Source of the DNA: Pandoraea anapnoica
GTDB taxonomy: Bacteria; Pseudomonadota; Gammaproteobacteria; Burkholderiales; Burkholderiaceae
Reading direction: 5' to 3'
DNA length: 64,000 bases
NCBI RefSeq assembly: GCF_902459765.1
Contig: NZ_CABPSP010000010.1
Coordinates: forward strand, 62,001-126,000
Below are positions 18,317-27,340 of the stretch, piece by piece. Made by a program: the position numbers and the translations under genes. The notes under the pieces were generated by a model. It was not told the DNA's origin and made no database searches. It saw nothing but the letters and a program-made list of their open reading frames with translations. Numbering within the stretch: the first letter of the stretch is position 1; the number at the start of each line of letters is the position of its first letter.

Positions 18317-19243
18317 TCACTTCCCAAAAGCTGTCGCCAAAAATTCGGTAACGCGTTTTATCGCATCGTCGCGTGCTTCGGGCTGGGTACCTGTAATCGG
18401 CACGACGTGGGTTTTGGGATTGGTGAACTCGGGACGCGAGCGGACCGGCAGATTCGGATAATCGAAGTCGTGATACGCACCCTGATAGATGCGGAACGTA
18501 ATCGGCGCACCTTGCGCGGTAACGTCTTTCACGAACGCGTCGCACGGCGCTGCTTTGGTCCAGACGTCCTCCGCGCCCGTGAGCAACAGCAGGGGAATCT
18601 TCGTCGACCAGTTCGCGCCCTGCGCGCGGGCGTTGCACCAGCCGGGATAGAAGGCAACGGCGGCTACGAAGTCCGGCGCGGCCATCGCATCCTGCGTGCG
18701 GCCGGGACTTTTCGGGCCGATGGCGAACAGCGTGGTCCCGCCACCGTGCGACCAGCCCATCAACGCGATCCGGTCCGGCCGGATGCCCGGTATCGATTGC
18801 AGGTAACGCAACGCGCCATAAGCGTCGCGTGGCCGTTCCTCCCAAGGGCGCACCGGCCCGCCTTTCGCACATTCGCTGCCCTGCCCCCGCGACGTGAAGC
18901 TGTCGACCATGAGCACCGCATACCCTTGGGCGTTGAACCGGTGCGCCCAGTCCAGTTCGCGACGGTCGATGGTGCCCTTGCGCGAGAACATGCCGTTGCA
19001 GCCATGCATGAAGACCACGGCCGGGGTCGGCTCCTGTGCGTTGGCCGCGCGGAACAGATAGGCGTCGATCATCACGGGAGCGCCATTGGCGTCCTTGTCG
19101 AGTGACGGGATGCTGAGCTTTTCTTGCGCCTCGGCGTTGCCGGTCCAGACGAGAGAGAACGCGGACATCGCCATGAGGGCGATGGCGAGCGATGCGACGG
19201 CGTGACTCGCGCGAGCGGTAAAAGGTAGCGACGTAGCGGGCAT
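18317..19243 (-). CDS. Secreted dienelactone hydrolase-family alpha/beta hydrolase
   Basis: A 308-residue exported hydrolase. Residues 1-39 are a signal peptide (cleavage near AEA|QE). The fold markers are the oxyanion-hole region PAVVFMHGCNG, nucleophile elbow GWSHGGG, the acid in LLTGAEDVWT, and the catalytic His in GAYHDFD. Six or more Cys residues in the mature protein fit a periplasmic, disulphide-bonded enzyme. Substrate is unknown: dienelactone hydrolase is the family name, not a demonstrated activity. It stands alone on the minus strand. Confidence 0.75.
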   Translation of the reverse strand: MPATSLPFTARASHAVASLAIALMAMSAFSLVWTGNAEAQEKLSIPSLDKDANGAPVMIDAYLFRAANAQEPTPAVVFMHGCNGMFSRKGTIDRRELDWAHRFNAQGYAVLMVDSFTSRGQGSECAKGGPVRPWEERPRDAYGALRYLQSIPGIRPDRIALMGWSHGGGTTLFAIGPKSPGRTQDAMAAPDFVAAVAFYPGWCNARAQGANWSTKIPLLLLTGAEDVWTKAAPCDAFVKDVTAQGAPITFRIYQGAYHDFDYPNLPVRSRPEFTNPKTHVVPITGTQPEARDDAIKRVTEFLATAFGK

Positions 19244-19483
19244 AGGGAGTCTTCGCCAGGACGTGCGGCCGCCGCTATCGGCTGAACTTTAGCGCGTGTT
19301 GTCGCCACCGTGTCGCCCGCCATATTACGAACGGTTGCGATCCCTTTGGTCGTTCCTCACTAAGCATCCATGCATCGGAGATAAGACGTTGCGGTGCCGC
19401 AGATTAGAATGCCATCGGAGACCTAAGCAATGCATCGATCCGTTCCGTCAATGGAACGTTCTATCTTCCCGGAGACTTTCGAC

Positions 19484-20800
19484 ATGGCAGACAACAACGA
19501 CAAACGCGACACCACGTCACAAACGCCGCAATGGCGACTCGAAACACTGGCCGTGCACGGCGGCTATCGTCCCGACCCGACCACGCGTGCCGTGGCCGTC
19601 CCGATCTATCAGACGGTGGCGTATGCCTTCGACGATACACAGCACGGTGCGGACCTGTTCGACCTCAAGGTGCCCGGGAACATCTACACGCGCATCATGA
19701 ACCCGACGCAGGACGTGCTGGAGCAACGCGTTGCGGCGCTCGAAGGCGGCGTGGCGGCACTGGCGCTCGCGTCCGGTCAGGCGGCTGTGACCTATGCGAT
19801 TCAGACGATTGCCGAGGCGGGCGACAACATTGTCGCGGCCAGCACGCTCTATGGTGGCACCTACAACCTGCTGGCGCACACGCTGCCGCTCTCGGGCATC
19901 ACCACGCGCTTTGCCGATCCGCGCGAGCCGGAATCCTTCGAGCCGTTGATCGACGAGAAGACGAAAGCCATTTTTGCGGAGTCGGTCGGCAACCCGCTGG
20001 GCAACATCACCGACATCGCGAAGCTCGCCGAGATTGCGCATCGCCACGGCATTCCGCTCATCATCGACAACACAGTGCCGTCGCCTTACCTGCTGCGTCC
20101 GTTCGAGCATGGCGCGGACATCGTCGTGCATTCGCTGACGAAGTATCTCGGCGGGCACGGTACGAGCCTCGGCGGGGCCATCGTCGACTCCGGCAAATTC
20201 CCGTGGGCGGAACACAAGACCCGCTTCAAGCGACTCAACGAACCGGACGTGAGCTATCACGGCGTGGTGTACACGGAGGCGTTCGGTCCGGCCGCTTACA
20301 TCGGCCGTGCGCGCGTGGTGCCGCTGCGCAATACCGGCGCGGCCATCTCGCCGTTCAACGCGTTCCAGATTCTTCAGGGCATCGAGACGCTCGCGCTGCG
20401 CCTCGACCGCATCACCGATAACGCGCTGAAGATTGCCCAGTATCTGAAGACGCATCCGAAGGTGGAGTGGGTGAACTATGCGGGCCTGCCGGAGCATCCG
20501 GACCACGGGCTGGTGAAAAAGTATCTGTCGGGACGCGGCCCGGGCATCCTCACTTTCGGGGTGAAAGGCGGCCACGCCGCCGGTGCCGCGTTCCAGGACG
20601 CCCTGCAACTTTTCACCCGTCTGGTCAACATCGGCGACGCCAAGTCGCTCGCCACGCACCCGGCATCGACCACGCACCGTCAGCTGTCGCCGGACGAACT
20701 GCGCAAGGCCGGGGTGAGCGAGGAGACGGTGCGTCTGTCCATCGGCATCGAGCATATCGACGACCTGCTCGCCGATCTGGATCTGGCGCTTCGCAAGTAA
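19484..20800 (+). CDS. metY: O-acetylhomoserine sulfhydrylase (aminocarboxypropyltransferase)
   Basis: A 438-residue PLP enzyme of the Cys/Met metabolism family, converting O-acetylhomoserine plus sulfide to homocysteine. Visible marks are the N-terminal ETLAVHGGYRPDPTTRAVAVPIYQT, the SGQAAVTYAI segment, and the PLP lysine K220 in HSLTKYLGGHG. The C-terminal THPASTTHRQL and VRLSIGIEHIDDL are typical of MetY. GGAG lies 9 bp before the ATG at 19484, so this start was preferred to upstream in-frame ATGs at 19430. No SAM riboswitch was recognised in the 240-bp leader. Confidence 0.9.
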   Translation: MADNNDKRDTTSQTPQWRLETLAVHGGYRPDPTTRAVAVPIYQTVAYAFDDTQHGADLFDLKVPGNIYTRIMNPTQDVLEQRVAALEGGVAALALASGQAAVTYAIQTIAEAGDNIVAASTLYGGTYNLLAHTLPLSGITTRFADPREPESFEPLIDEKTKAIFAESVGNPLGNITDIAKLAEIAHRHGIPLIIDNTVPSPYLLRPFEHGADIVVHSLTKYLGGHGTSLGGAIVDSGKFPWAEHKTRFKRLNEPDVSYHGVVYTEAFGPAAYIGRARVVPLRNTGAAISPFNAFQILQGIETLALRLDRITDNALKIAQYLKTHPKVEWVNYAGLPEHPDHGLVKKYLSGRGPGILTFGVKGGHAAGAAFQDALQLFTRLVNIGDAKSLATHPASTTHRQLSPDELRKAGVSEETVRLSIGIEHIDDLLADLDLALRK

Positions 20801-20818
20801 GCGGGCTGCCGTTTCGTC

Positions 20819-20843
20819 AGGCGTAACGAATGTCGTTGCGCCT
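20819..20843 (+). terminator. Hairpin after metY
   Basis: An 11-bp stem (AGGCGTAACGA/TCGTTGCGCCT, one wobble pair) with loop ATG. It lacks a T-run, so termination strength is doubtful. Confidence 0.4.
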
Positions 20844-21054
20844 GTCACTGCGAAATGCCGCGAAATGCCGCAAGAAGCCGTGCGTTGTCGCCCGGAATCA
20901 CGGCCTCGCTTCGACCTCATTTACGGCCAATTCTGACGGAGTATGATGCGCGGCAGCCGGTTGGGGGCAGGTGACCGGCACCGTCGTCATATGACTGTCA
21001 CGAAAACGTCATTTTGCCGGCGTACTGTCCTTGCCCATTTCTCAAGGATTGCGC

Positions 21055-21906
21055 ATGGACTATTTGCAAGTGCTGGTGCTCGCCATCGTGCAGGGCGTGG
21101 CGGAGTTGCTCCCGGTGTCGAGTTCGGCACACGTCATCATGGCCGAGAAGCTGATGGGGCTCGATCCGTCGACGCCTGCCATGACGCTGCTGCTCGTGAT
21201 GCTGCACACCGGCACCATGCTCGCCGTCATCGTCTACTTCTGGAAGTCGTGGCGCGAACGTTACTTCTCGTCGAAGCACGATTTCATTCACAACGCGAAG
21301 CAGGTCATCATTGCGACGGCCTTCACCGGTGTGATCGGTCTGGCGCTGATGTTCTTCATCGAGAAGGTGCTGATGCGCGGCTCCGAGCATGCCGAGATCG
21401 AGCATCTGTTCGGCAATCTGTACATCATCTCCGCGGGCCTCGCGATGGCGGGCATTCTGATTCTGATTTCGGGCCGCAAGCGTGCGCCGATGGGCGACCG
21501 TCCGATGCGCGGCAGCGACTCCGCATGGATCGGCGCGGTGCAGGGTGTCTGCCTGCCGTTCCGTGGTTTCTCTCGCTCGGGTTCGACCATCTCGACGGGC
21601 ATGCTTCGCGGCCTCGACAAGGTGCGCGTGGAGGAATTCAGCTTCGCGCTGGCCGTTGTGCTCACGCCGCCGGTCATCGTCAAAGAGGCTTACCGTCTGT
21701 ATAAGTCGGGCGGCGCTCAGACGCTCTCCGGTCACTTCATGTCGGTGCTCACGCCGAGCCTCGTCGGCATGGTGTTCAGCTTCCTTGCGGGGTTGATTGC
21801 GTTGCGCTGGCTGTCGCGCTGGCTTGAACACGGTCGCTGGTATCTGTTCGGCATTTACTGTCTCGTGGCGTCGGCTGTGGTGCTCGTCGCCAGCCAGTAT
21901 CTGTAA
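21055..21906 (+). CDS. uppP: Undecaprenyl-diphosphatase (BacA/UppP)
   Basis: A 283-residue polytopic inner-membrane enzyme that dephosphorylates undecaprenyl diphosphate, recycling the lipid carrier for peptidoglycan and conferring low-level bacitracin resistance. Family motifs are QGVAELLPVSSSAH at about residues 11-24 and PFRGFSRSGSTIS mid-protein, with about eight membrane helices. AELLPVSSSAHV differs slightly from the common TEFLPISSSGH and suits the second paralogue found in Burkholderiales. An AAGGA site precedes the ATG at 21055. Its stop directly abuts the convergent LysR stop. Confidence 0.88.
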   Translation: MDYLQVLVLAIVQGVAELLPVSSSAHVIMAEKLMGLDPSTPAMTLLLVMLHTGTMLAVIVYFWKSWRERYFSSKHDFIHNAKQVIIATAFTGVIGLALMFFIEKVLMRGSEHAEIEHLFGNLYIISAGLAMAGILILISGRKRAPMGDRPMRGSDSAWIGAVQGVCLPFRGFSRSGSTISTGMLRGLDKVRVEEFSFALAVVLTPPVIVKEAYRLYKSGGAQTLSGHFMSVLTPSLVGMVFSFLAGLIALRWLSRWLEHGRWYLFGIYCLVASAVVLVASQYL

Positions 21907-22770
21907 TCACACCAGCCCCGCGACAACGTCCAGAAAGGCCGCGATGGCGCGCGATTCGCGCCGCTCGGCCAGACAAACGATGACGGTGGTCGTCTCGACG
22001 CGTGCGTCGCCGATGGCGACCGTCGCCAGCCGCTCGTCCGGCGTGTGTTCACGTGCGGACACCGCCGCGATCCCCAGCCCGAGGATCACCGCTTCGCGAA
22101 TCGCCTCGCGGCTGCCGATCTCCATCGCCACGCTCGGCACCACGCCCGCCGCCTGCATGGCCGCTTCGAGCGCGTGACGCGTCGTCGACCCCGGTTCTCG
22201 CATCAGCATCGGCTCATCCGCCAGATCGGCCAGTTTGACGCTGCGGCGTCGCGCGAAGCGATGCGTACGCGGCACCAGCAGCACGACCGGATGCGTGCGA
22301 TAAGGCACGGCGTGCAGACGCGCGTCGTCGTGATAGCGCGCCAGCACGGCAACGTCGGTGCGATACGCCAGCAAGCTCTCGATCATCTCCTCCGAATTGC
22401 CCGGTCGCACGGAGATGCGAATCCCCGGAAAGCGTGGCTGAAACGCCGCAACGATCTCCATCGCGTGATGCGGTCCCACCGCGCCCAGCCGTAACTCGCC
22501 GGTACGCAGTCCGCCATGCTCCTTGAGCAGGCTGAGCGCTTCTGCCTCGTCCGAGAAGATGCGCAGGCTCACCGAGTACAGCGCCTTACCGGTCGGTGTC
22601 AGCGTCAGCCCGCGGCCGTGGCGATAGAACAACTCGACCCCATACGTTTCCTCCAGCGCCCGGATCTGCGTCGTCATGGTTGGCTGACTGACGTGCAACG
22701 CCTGCGCAGCACGTGTGACGCTGCCGTGGTGCGCGACCGCGTGAAACGAACGCAACTGGGTAATCCGCAT
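21907..22770 (-). CDS. LysR-type regulator divergent from the alcohol dehydrogenase
   Basis: A 287-residue LysR regulator: HTH at residues 3-60 ([36 protein letters not shown]) and a periplasmic-binding-protein-like effector domain from about 90 on ([20 protein letters not shown]). It is divergent from an iron alcohol dehydrogenase gene with a 149-bp shared control region containing a short inverted repeat, so that gene and the downstream transporter are the probable targets. Related regulators sit beside 2-aminoethylphosphonate genes in other Burkholderiales, but no phosphonate gene is visible here. Confidence 0.8.
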   Translation of the reverse strand: MRITQLRSFHAVAHHGSVTRAAQALHVSQPTMTTQIRALEETYGVELFYRHGRGLTLTPTGKALYSVSLRIFSDEAEALSLLKEHGGLRTGELRLGAVGPHHAMEIVAAFQPRFPGIRISVRPGNSEEMIESLLAYRTDVAVLARYHDDARLHAVPYRTHPVVLLVPRTHRFARRRSVKLADLADEPMLMREPGSTTRHALEAAMQAAGVVPSVAMEIGSREAIREAVILGLGIAAVSAREHTPDERLATVAIGDARVETTTVIVCLAERRESRAIAAFLDVVAGLV

Positions 22771-22803
22771 CGATGTCGCTCCCGTGACGAGGTATAGGTT
22801 TTA

Positions 22804-22815
22804 TCAATAGATTGA
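22804..22815. promoter_or_regulatory. Candidate LysR operator between lysR and the alcohol dehydrogenase gene
   Basis: Inverted repeat TCAAT-AG-ATTGA lies within an AT-rich patch 34 bp upstream of the lysR start and 105 bp upstream of the dehydrogenase start. Confidence 0.4.
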
Positions 22816-22919
22816 CGAAAAAATGTGAATTGGAAGTATAGGACGGCGCTCACCATAATCCAGCTCAATCTTCGCCAATCGATCGCAACGTCATCCGGCG
22901 CGGCGGCCCAAACCTCATC

Positions 22920-24017
22920 ATGACTGTACGTTCGCGTTTTCATAATCCGGTCGACGTTCATTTCGGTCCGGGCGCGCTGGATGCTCTGCCCGAGCTTGTC
23001 GGCAGCCGTCGCGCGGTGCTCGTCACAATGCCCGAGGCACGTGCGCTCGGCATCACCGGACGCATCGAAGCTTTGCTGGGGCAACGGCTCGCCGGGGTGA
23101 TCGATCAGGTCAGCCCGAACCCGGATGTGCGCGAACTCGCGCCGATGTACGGCGACTTCTGGCGGCGCTACGGCCAATGCGAAGTCATCGTGGCGCTGGG
23201 CGGTGGCAGTGCGCTCGACACGGCCAAGCTGCTGATGGTCGCGGGCGACGACGACCGATTCGCCACACTTGTGGACGCGCTCGATGCCGGTGGCACCTTC
23301 CACCCGACGCGTACCAAACGGCTCATCACTATTCCGACGACGGCAGGCACCGGTAGCGAAGTCACACCGTGGGCCACGCTGTGGGACCGCCATGTGAAGC
23401 GCAAGAAGTACTCGCTGCATTTGTCCGAGACTTGGCCCGAAGCGGCCATCGTGGACCCGGCGCTGACGTGCTCCCTGCCGCGTAGCGTCACGCTGCAAAG
23501 CGGGCTCGACGCCCTCTCCCACGCGCTCGAAGCGATCTGGAACGTGAACGCCAACCCCGTCTCCGACACTTTCGCCGTGACGGCTGCGCGTGACATGATG
23601 CGCGTGCTGCCGAGTCTCATGACATCGCCGGGCGACATGACGCTGCGCTCGCAGGCGGCACTCGCCGCGCTTCAGGCGGGCATGGCGTTCTCCAATACGA
23701 AGACGGCGCTGGCGCACTCGATCTCGTACGACATGACGATTCGTCACGGCCTGCCGCACGGTATCGCCTGCTCGTTCACGCTGCCGACGGTGATGCGTCT
23801 GGCCATTGGCCGCCGCGCCGATCGCGACGCTGTGCTGGCGCAAGTGTTCGATGGCGACATCGCAGGCGCGCCCGACAGATTGACGGCGTTCCTCAACGGG
23901 CTGGGCGTAGCGACGGAATTCTCTGCGTACGGCGTGAGCGAGCCGGAATCGACGGCGATGATCGCGGCCGCCCTCGACGGTCCGCGCGGGCGCAACTTCA
24001 TCGGTGCTGCGGCCTGA
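22920..24017 (+). CDS. Iron-containing alcohol dehydrogenase
   Basis: A 365-residue group III metal-dependent alcohol dehydrogenase. The NAD-binding GGGSALDTAK motif is at about residue 97. The threonine-rich ITIPTTAGTGSEVT segment follows. The iron ligands are in GLDALSHALEA (Asp and His) and in IRHGLPHGIACSF (two His). The enzyme would interconvert an aldehyde or keto compound with its alcohol using NAD(P). Substrate is not evident. It is followed after about 250 bp by an MHS-family transporter and is likely part of a small uptake-and-oxidation module controlled by the divergent LysR. Confidence 0.82.
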   Translation: MTVRSRFHNPVDVHFGPGALDALPELVGSRRAVLVTMPEARALGITGRIEALLGQRLAGVIDQVSPNPDVRELAPMYGDFWRRYGQCEVIVALGGGSALDTAKLLMVAGDDDRFATLVDALDAGGTFHPTRTKRLITIPTTAGTGSEVTPWATLWDRHVKRKKYSLHLSETWPEAAIVDPALTCSLPRSVTLQSGLDALSHALEAIWNVNANPVSDTFAVTAARDMMRVLPSLMTSPGDMTLRSQAALAALQAGMAFSNTKTALAHSISYDMTIRHGLPHGIACSFTLPTVMRLAIGRRADRDAVLAQVFDGDIAGAPDRLTAFLNGLGVATEFSAYGVSEPESTAMIAAALDGPRGRNFIGAAA

Positions 24018-24271
24018 ACCTCATTCGAACGGGCGGCGTCGCGTTCGTCGCCCGGTGTTTTCGACGTTGTCGTTGTCGTTGTGGTTGTTCTTGTAGTTCC
24101 CGTATGCGTGTTTTCGCGTCTTACCCGCAGTCCCCGCAACATCCATCATCAAAACGATAGCCGCCCACCGGTCGCCGGCATGGGTCGCGAGACATCCAGG
24201 AGACAGACGCCCGGCGAAGACCGGTGCGTCGCAGCGCGCCGCCGGGGCGCGGCGCATCAACAGGAGGCGCA

Positions 24272-25579
24272 ATGGAACAGGTTCTCAGCGGCGTTGGCGC
24301 GCGGGACGCCGTCAACGACGAAAAAGCGGTGCGCACGGTCGCGCTGGCCAGTCTGATCGGCACGACCGTCGAGTGGTATGACTTCTTTCTCTACGGGACC
24401 ATCACCGGTCTCGTGTTCAACAAACTCTTCTTTCCCAGTGGCGACGCCTTCGTCGCCACAGCACTCGCCTACACCGTGTACGCGGTGGGATTCGCGACGC
24501 GACCGCTCGGGGGCATTCTCTTCGGGCATTTCGGGGATCGGCTCGGACGCAAACCGCTGCTGATCGTCACCCTCACCATCATGGGCGTGTCGACGTTCCT
24601 CATCGGACTCGTGCCGACCTACGACAGCATCGGTATCGCCGCGCCGTTGATCCTGCTGTTCCTGCGATTGCTGCAAGGCATCGGACTTGGCGGCGAATGG
24701 GGCGGTGCGGTGCTGATGGCGTTCGAATACGCGCCACGCGACAAGCGCGGTCAGTTCGCTGCGTATCCGCAGATCGGGCTGGCCGTCGGACTGTGTCTGT
24801 CGACGGGCGTCGTCGCCCTGCTCTCGTCGACACTGACGGACGCACAGTTCATGTCATGGGGATGGCGGCTCGCGTTCATGCTGAGTCTGGTGCTCGTCGC
24901 CGTCGGCATGTTCATCCGGTTGCGCGTGCTGGAGACGCCCGAATTCGCACGCATCAAGGACAGTCAGCACGTGGCGCACGTGCCGCTCTCGGAGATCGTG
25001 CGCGACTATCGCCGCAACGTGCTGCTCGGCTGGGGCGCGCGGTATATCGACGGCGTGGTGTTCAATGTCTACGCGGTGTTCGCGATTTCGTATCTCGTCG
25101 GCACGTTGCATTTTCCCAAGACGCCGATTCTGCTGGCCGTCACGCTCGCGGCGCTCGTGCTGGTCGTGACGATTCCCTACGCGTCGAAGCTATCGGATCG
25201 CGTCGGACGGCGTCGTGTGTTTGCGTGGGGGGCGTTGGCTTGTGGCGTGTCGTCGATTCCCGCGCTCGCGGTGATGCACTTCTCGTCGAACGTCTGGTGG
25301 GTGTCGCTCGCCGTGATCGTACCGTTGGGCGTGGTGTACGCGTTCGTGTACGGCCCGGAGGCGTCGCTGTTCTGCGAACTGTTCGACACGCGCGTGCGCT
25401 ACACCGGCATCTCGGTCGTCTATCAGGTCTCGGGCATCGTTTCGAGTTCGATCACGCCGTTGATCGCCGCGACGCTGCTCGAATACGGCGGGCATAAGCC
25501 GTGGTGGATTGCGGTGTACGTGCTAGCGGTGGGATGCCTGTCGGCTGCCTGTGCGAAGGCGATGAAGCGGACTTACTGA
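24272..25579 (+). CDS. MFS transporter, metabolite:proton symporter (MHS) type
   Basis: A 435-residue twelve-helix transporter. LIGTTVEWYDFFLYGTITG near the N-terminus and GHFGDRLGRKPLL at loop 2-3 are hallmarks of the MHS subfamily (ShiA, KgtP, ProP). RLLQGIGLGGEWGGAVLMAFEYAP in helix 4-5 supports this. The subfamily imports organic acids and osmolytes by proton symport. AGGAGG precedes the ATG at 24272. It probably imports the substrate or precursor of the neighbouring alcohol dehydrogenase; the 254-bp gap between them holds GTTGT-type low-complexity sequence and no gene. Confidence 0.82.
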   Translation: MEQVLSGVGARDAVNDEKAVRTVALASLIGTTVEWYDFFLYGTITGLVFNKLFFPSGDAFVATALAYTVYAVGFATRPLGGILFGHFGDRLGRKPLLIVTLTIMGVSTFLIGLVPTYDSIGIAAPLILLFLRLLQGIGLGGEWGGAVLMAFEYAPRDKRGQFAAYPQIGLAVGLCLSTGVVALLSSTLTDAQFMSWGWRLAFMLSLVLVAVGMFIRLRVLETPEFARIKDSQHVAHVPLSEIVRDYRRNVLLGWGARYIDGVVFNVYAVFAISYLVGTLHFPKTPILLAVTLAALVLVVTIPYASKLSDRVGRRRVFAWGALACGVSSIPALAVMHFSSNVWWVSLAVIVPLGVVYAFVYGPEASLFCELFDTRVRYTGISVVYQVSGIVSSSITPLIAATLLEYGGHKPWWIAVYVLAVGCLSAACAKAMKRTY

Positions 25580-25629
25580 GGGGAGAGGGTCAAGCTTGGG
25601 GGAGGAAGGATCCCGCGCTTGCGGGAACA

Positions 25630-25668
25630 CGGCAGGCCGGTGGATGGCTCCCCGGCTTGCCGTTTTTC
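25630..25668 (+). terminator. Terminator of the MHS transporter gene
   Basis: Stem CGGCAGGCCGG/CCGGCTTGCCG followed by TTTTT. Confidence 0.8.
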
Positions 25669-25681
25669 TGTGACGCGCGGA

Positions 25682-25933
25682 TTACTGACCGAAGTAGATC
25701 GACCCGGCGCGGTTCACGCGACCCGGCACTTCATACACTGGCGAGACGACCGAACCGGCTTGCGCAGCGACTGCGCCCGGTTGAGCCTGCACTTGCGTCT
25801 GTGCCTGAGCTTGCTGTTGAACTTGTTGCGGCTGGGCGGGCGGCTGCGTGTTTTCGGCAGCGCTCGCGCTGGTCATGACGCCTGCGCTCAGCAGGGCGGC
25901 GGCAAGGGTCGATGCGAACAGAGCGTGTTTCAT
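25682..25933 (-). CDS. Small secreted Gln/Ala-rich protein ending in YFGQ
   Basis: An 83-residue exported protein with a clear signal peptide (cleavage near ASA|AE). The mature part is a Gln- and Ala-rich, apparently disordered stretch (QQVQQQAQAQTQVQAQPG). It ends in RAGSIYFGQ, a tail very like the TTYFGN end of the DUF4148 protein at 17.5 kb, but the DUF4148 core is missing. AGGAG is 8 bp before the ATG at 25933 and only 2 bp before the ATG at 25939, so the second was chosen. Function is unknown. Confidence 0.7.
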   Translation of the reverse strand: MKHALFASTLAAALLSAGVMTSASAAENTQPPAQPQQVQQQAQAQTQVQAQPGAVAAQAGSVVSPVYEVPGRVNRAGSIYFGQ

Positions 25934-26126
25934 TTTCATTTCTCCTGTCTGGCGAGACGTCCACCATGGGCGCCGTCATTGCCGCCAATCTACGCTCGCG
26001 GCACAAGGAGAAAAACGCGGTCCTGGATAAGGACGCATTGCTGAAAACGAAATAATCAACCGCCATTTACGCCGATACGGTCCGGCCGCCATGCAATCGG
26101 TGCCTGACGGACCGGTCAACTGCCAA

Positions 26127-26246
26127 TCAGCGACGCGTCACGCGTACTTCCTGCTGACGGCGCGAACGGTTGGCACGGCTGCGAAGATACGACGCGGTGA
26201 GCAGCGAAGCGCTCGCCAGCAAAAGGAAAGAACCGAGGGCAGCCAT
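26127..26246 (-). CDS. Possible 39-residue membrane protein
   Basis: An ATG at 26246 with AGGAG at good spacing opens a frame of one hydrophobic segment (MAALGSFLLLASASLLTAS) followed by a strongly basic tail (RSRANRSRRQQEVRVTRR). This is the pattern of a small single-pass inner-membrane protein with a cytoplasmic tail. No family was recognised. It is below the size where coding can be judged safely by sequence alone. Confidence 0.45.
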   Translation of the reverse strand: MAALGSFLLLASASLLTASYLRSRANRSRRQQEVRVTRR

Positions 26247-26679
26247 GGTAATGCTCCTGTACTGACCGGCATCGTCCGCGGTGCGGCGCACCCTGCGAGC
26301 CACGATGTCGGCTGACTTCATCATGTTGTCACTCTACTGCTGACGCACTTCGCGATAAACCCCATTGCGCTAAAGACCCTGTTGCGCACGGCGGCATGGC
26401 GGTCGAAAACGGCTCAAAAACGCGCCGAAATCACCTCACATATCCTGTTCAACGGCATTAAGCGGTTGATTTTCAATAGTTTTTTCGAATCGGACGATCG
26501 GTTGCATTTCGTAGACGCTCAGTTGCGAAAAAACCACGGGTTTTCCCTAAGATTCACTCATGCCAACGCGACGGACACCGCAACGCAGCAAAACGAAGTG
26601 CCCCCCGGCCTCGACGCTGATGATGCCCCGAACGCTAGCTGAACCCGAAGTATTCAACCAAATTGACAGGAGTCTCACC

Positions 26680-26997
26680 ATGAACACCCGTATCCTTGCT
26701 GCCGTTGTTGCCGCTGCTTCGTTCGTTTCCGCCTCGGCCTTCGCAGACGCTCGTTATAACGACAATACGCCTGACGTCGCGGCCGCGACGCAAAGCCAGC
26801 TCAGCCGCGCAGAAGTCCGCGCCGAACTGGTCCAGGCCGCCGCAATCGGTCAACTGCTGCAAAGCGAAACCGGCGCACCGCTGGTGGCCGCGGCCCAAAC
26901 GCAAGACGCCGCCCCGGTCGCCGCAGCGCTGACCCGCGCCGACGTCCGTGCGCAACTGAGCGACCGCAACGTGTTCGCGCAGGACAGCCGTTCGTAA
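26680..26997 (+). CDS. DUF4148-like small secreted protein
   Basis: A 105-residue exported protein: signal peptide 1-22 (cleavage at AFA|DA), then two copies of the DUF4148-type helix, LSRAEVRAELVQAAAIGQL and LTRADVRAQLSDR. The internal duplication of the short motif is unusual for the family, which normally has one. ACAGGAG lies 8 bp before the ATG. The upstream 430 bp (26247-26679) is AT-rich in places and shows no gene. Function is unknown. Confidence 0.8.
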   Translation: MNTRILAAVVAAASFVSASAFADARYNDNTPDVAAATQSQLSRAEVRAELVQAAAIGQLLQSETGAPLVAAAQTQDAAPVAAALTRADVRAQLSDRNVFAQDSRS

Positions 26998-27060
26998 TCT
27001 GACCGTCCCTGTAGTACAGGAGTACAGCAGCACCCACGCATCGACCCCAAGCGATGCGAA

Positions 27061-27093
27061 GCCGCCGACCAGAATTAGGTCGGCGGCTTTTTT
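27061..27093 (+). terminator. Terminator of the second DUF4148 gene
   Basis: A perfect 10-bp stem (GCCGCCGACC/GGTCGGCGGC) with a 7-base loop, followed by six T residues. From here to 27340 no gene or clear control site was recognised. Confidence 0.9.
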
Positions 27094-27340
27094 CATGGCG
27101 TCCGGGAAAGGGCGCAAGGGATATGCGACGCATCGAGCGCCCGCTGGTTGCGGACGTCCCGCGACAACTTCGGCATCAAATACAGAAGCGGCGCAAATGG
27201 GCCTCCGTAGAATCCGCGTCACTGCTTCCGGTGCGTGCACACCGACATCGAAAACTCGCACATTAGCAGCGCGCCACGCATCGCTTTCCAACTGTCGTCG
27301 CTGGCGTCCCACAAAACCCCTTCCCTGATTTCCCGGACCT

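Noticed and set aside
19244-19483. A SAM or other riboswitch before metY
   Set aside because: No recognisable conserved helices or terminator; the leader is short and unstructured by eye.
22674-23843. A 389-codon minus-strand frame over the alcohol dehydrogenase
   Set aside because: It is antisense to a clear iron alcohol dehydrogenase and continues into the LysR gene region without motifs.
24018-24271. A possible gene in the GTTGT-rich spacer
   Set aside because: Only low-complexity Thr/Asn or Val/Leu repeats; no ribosome site or domain.
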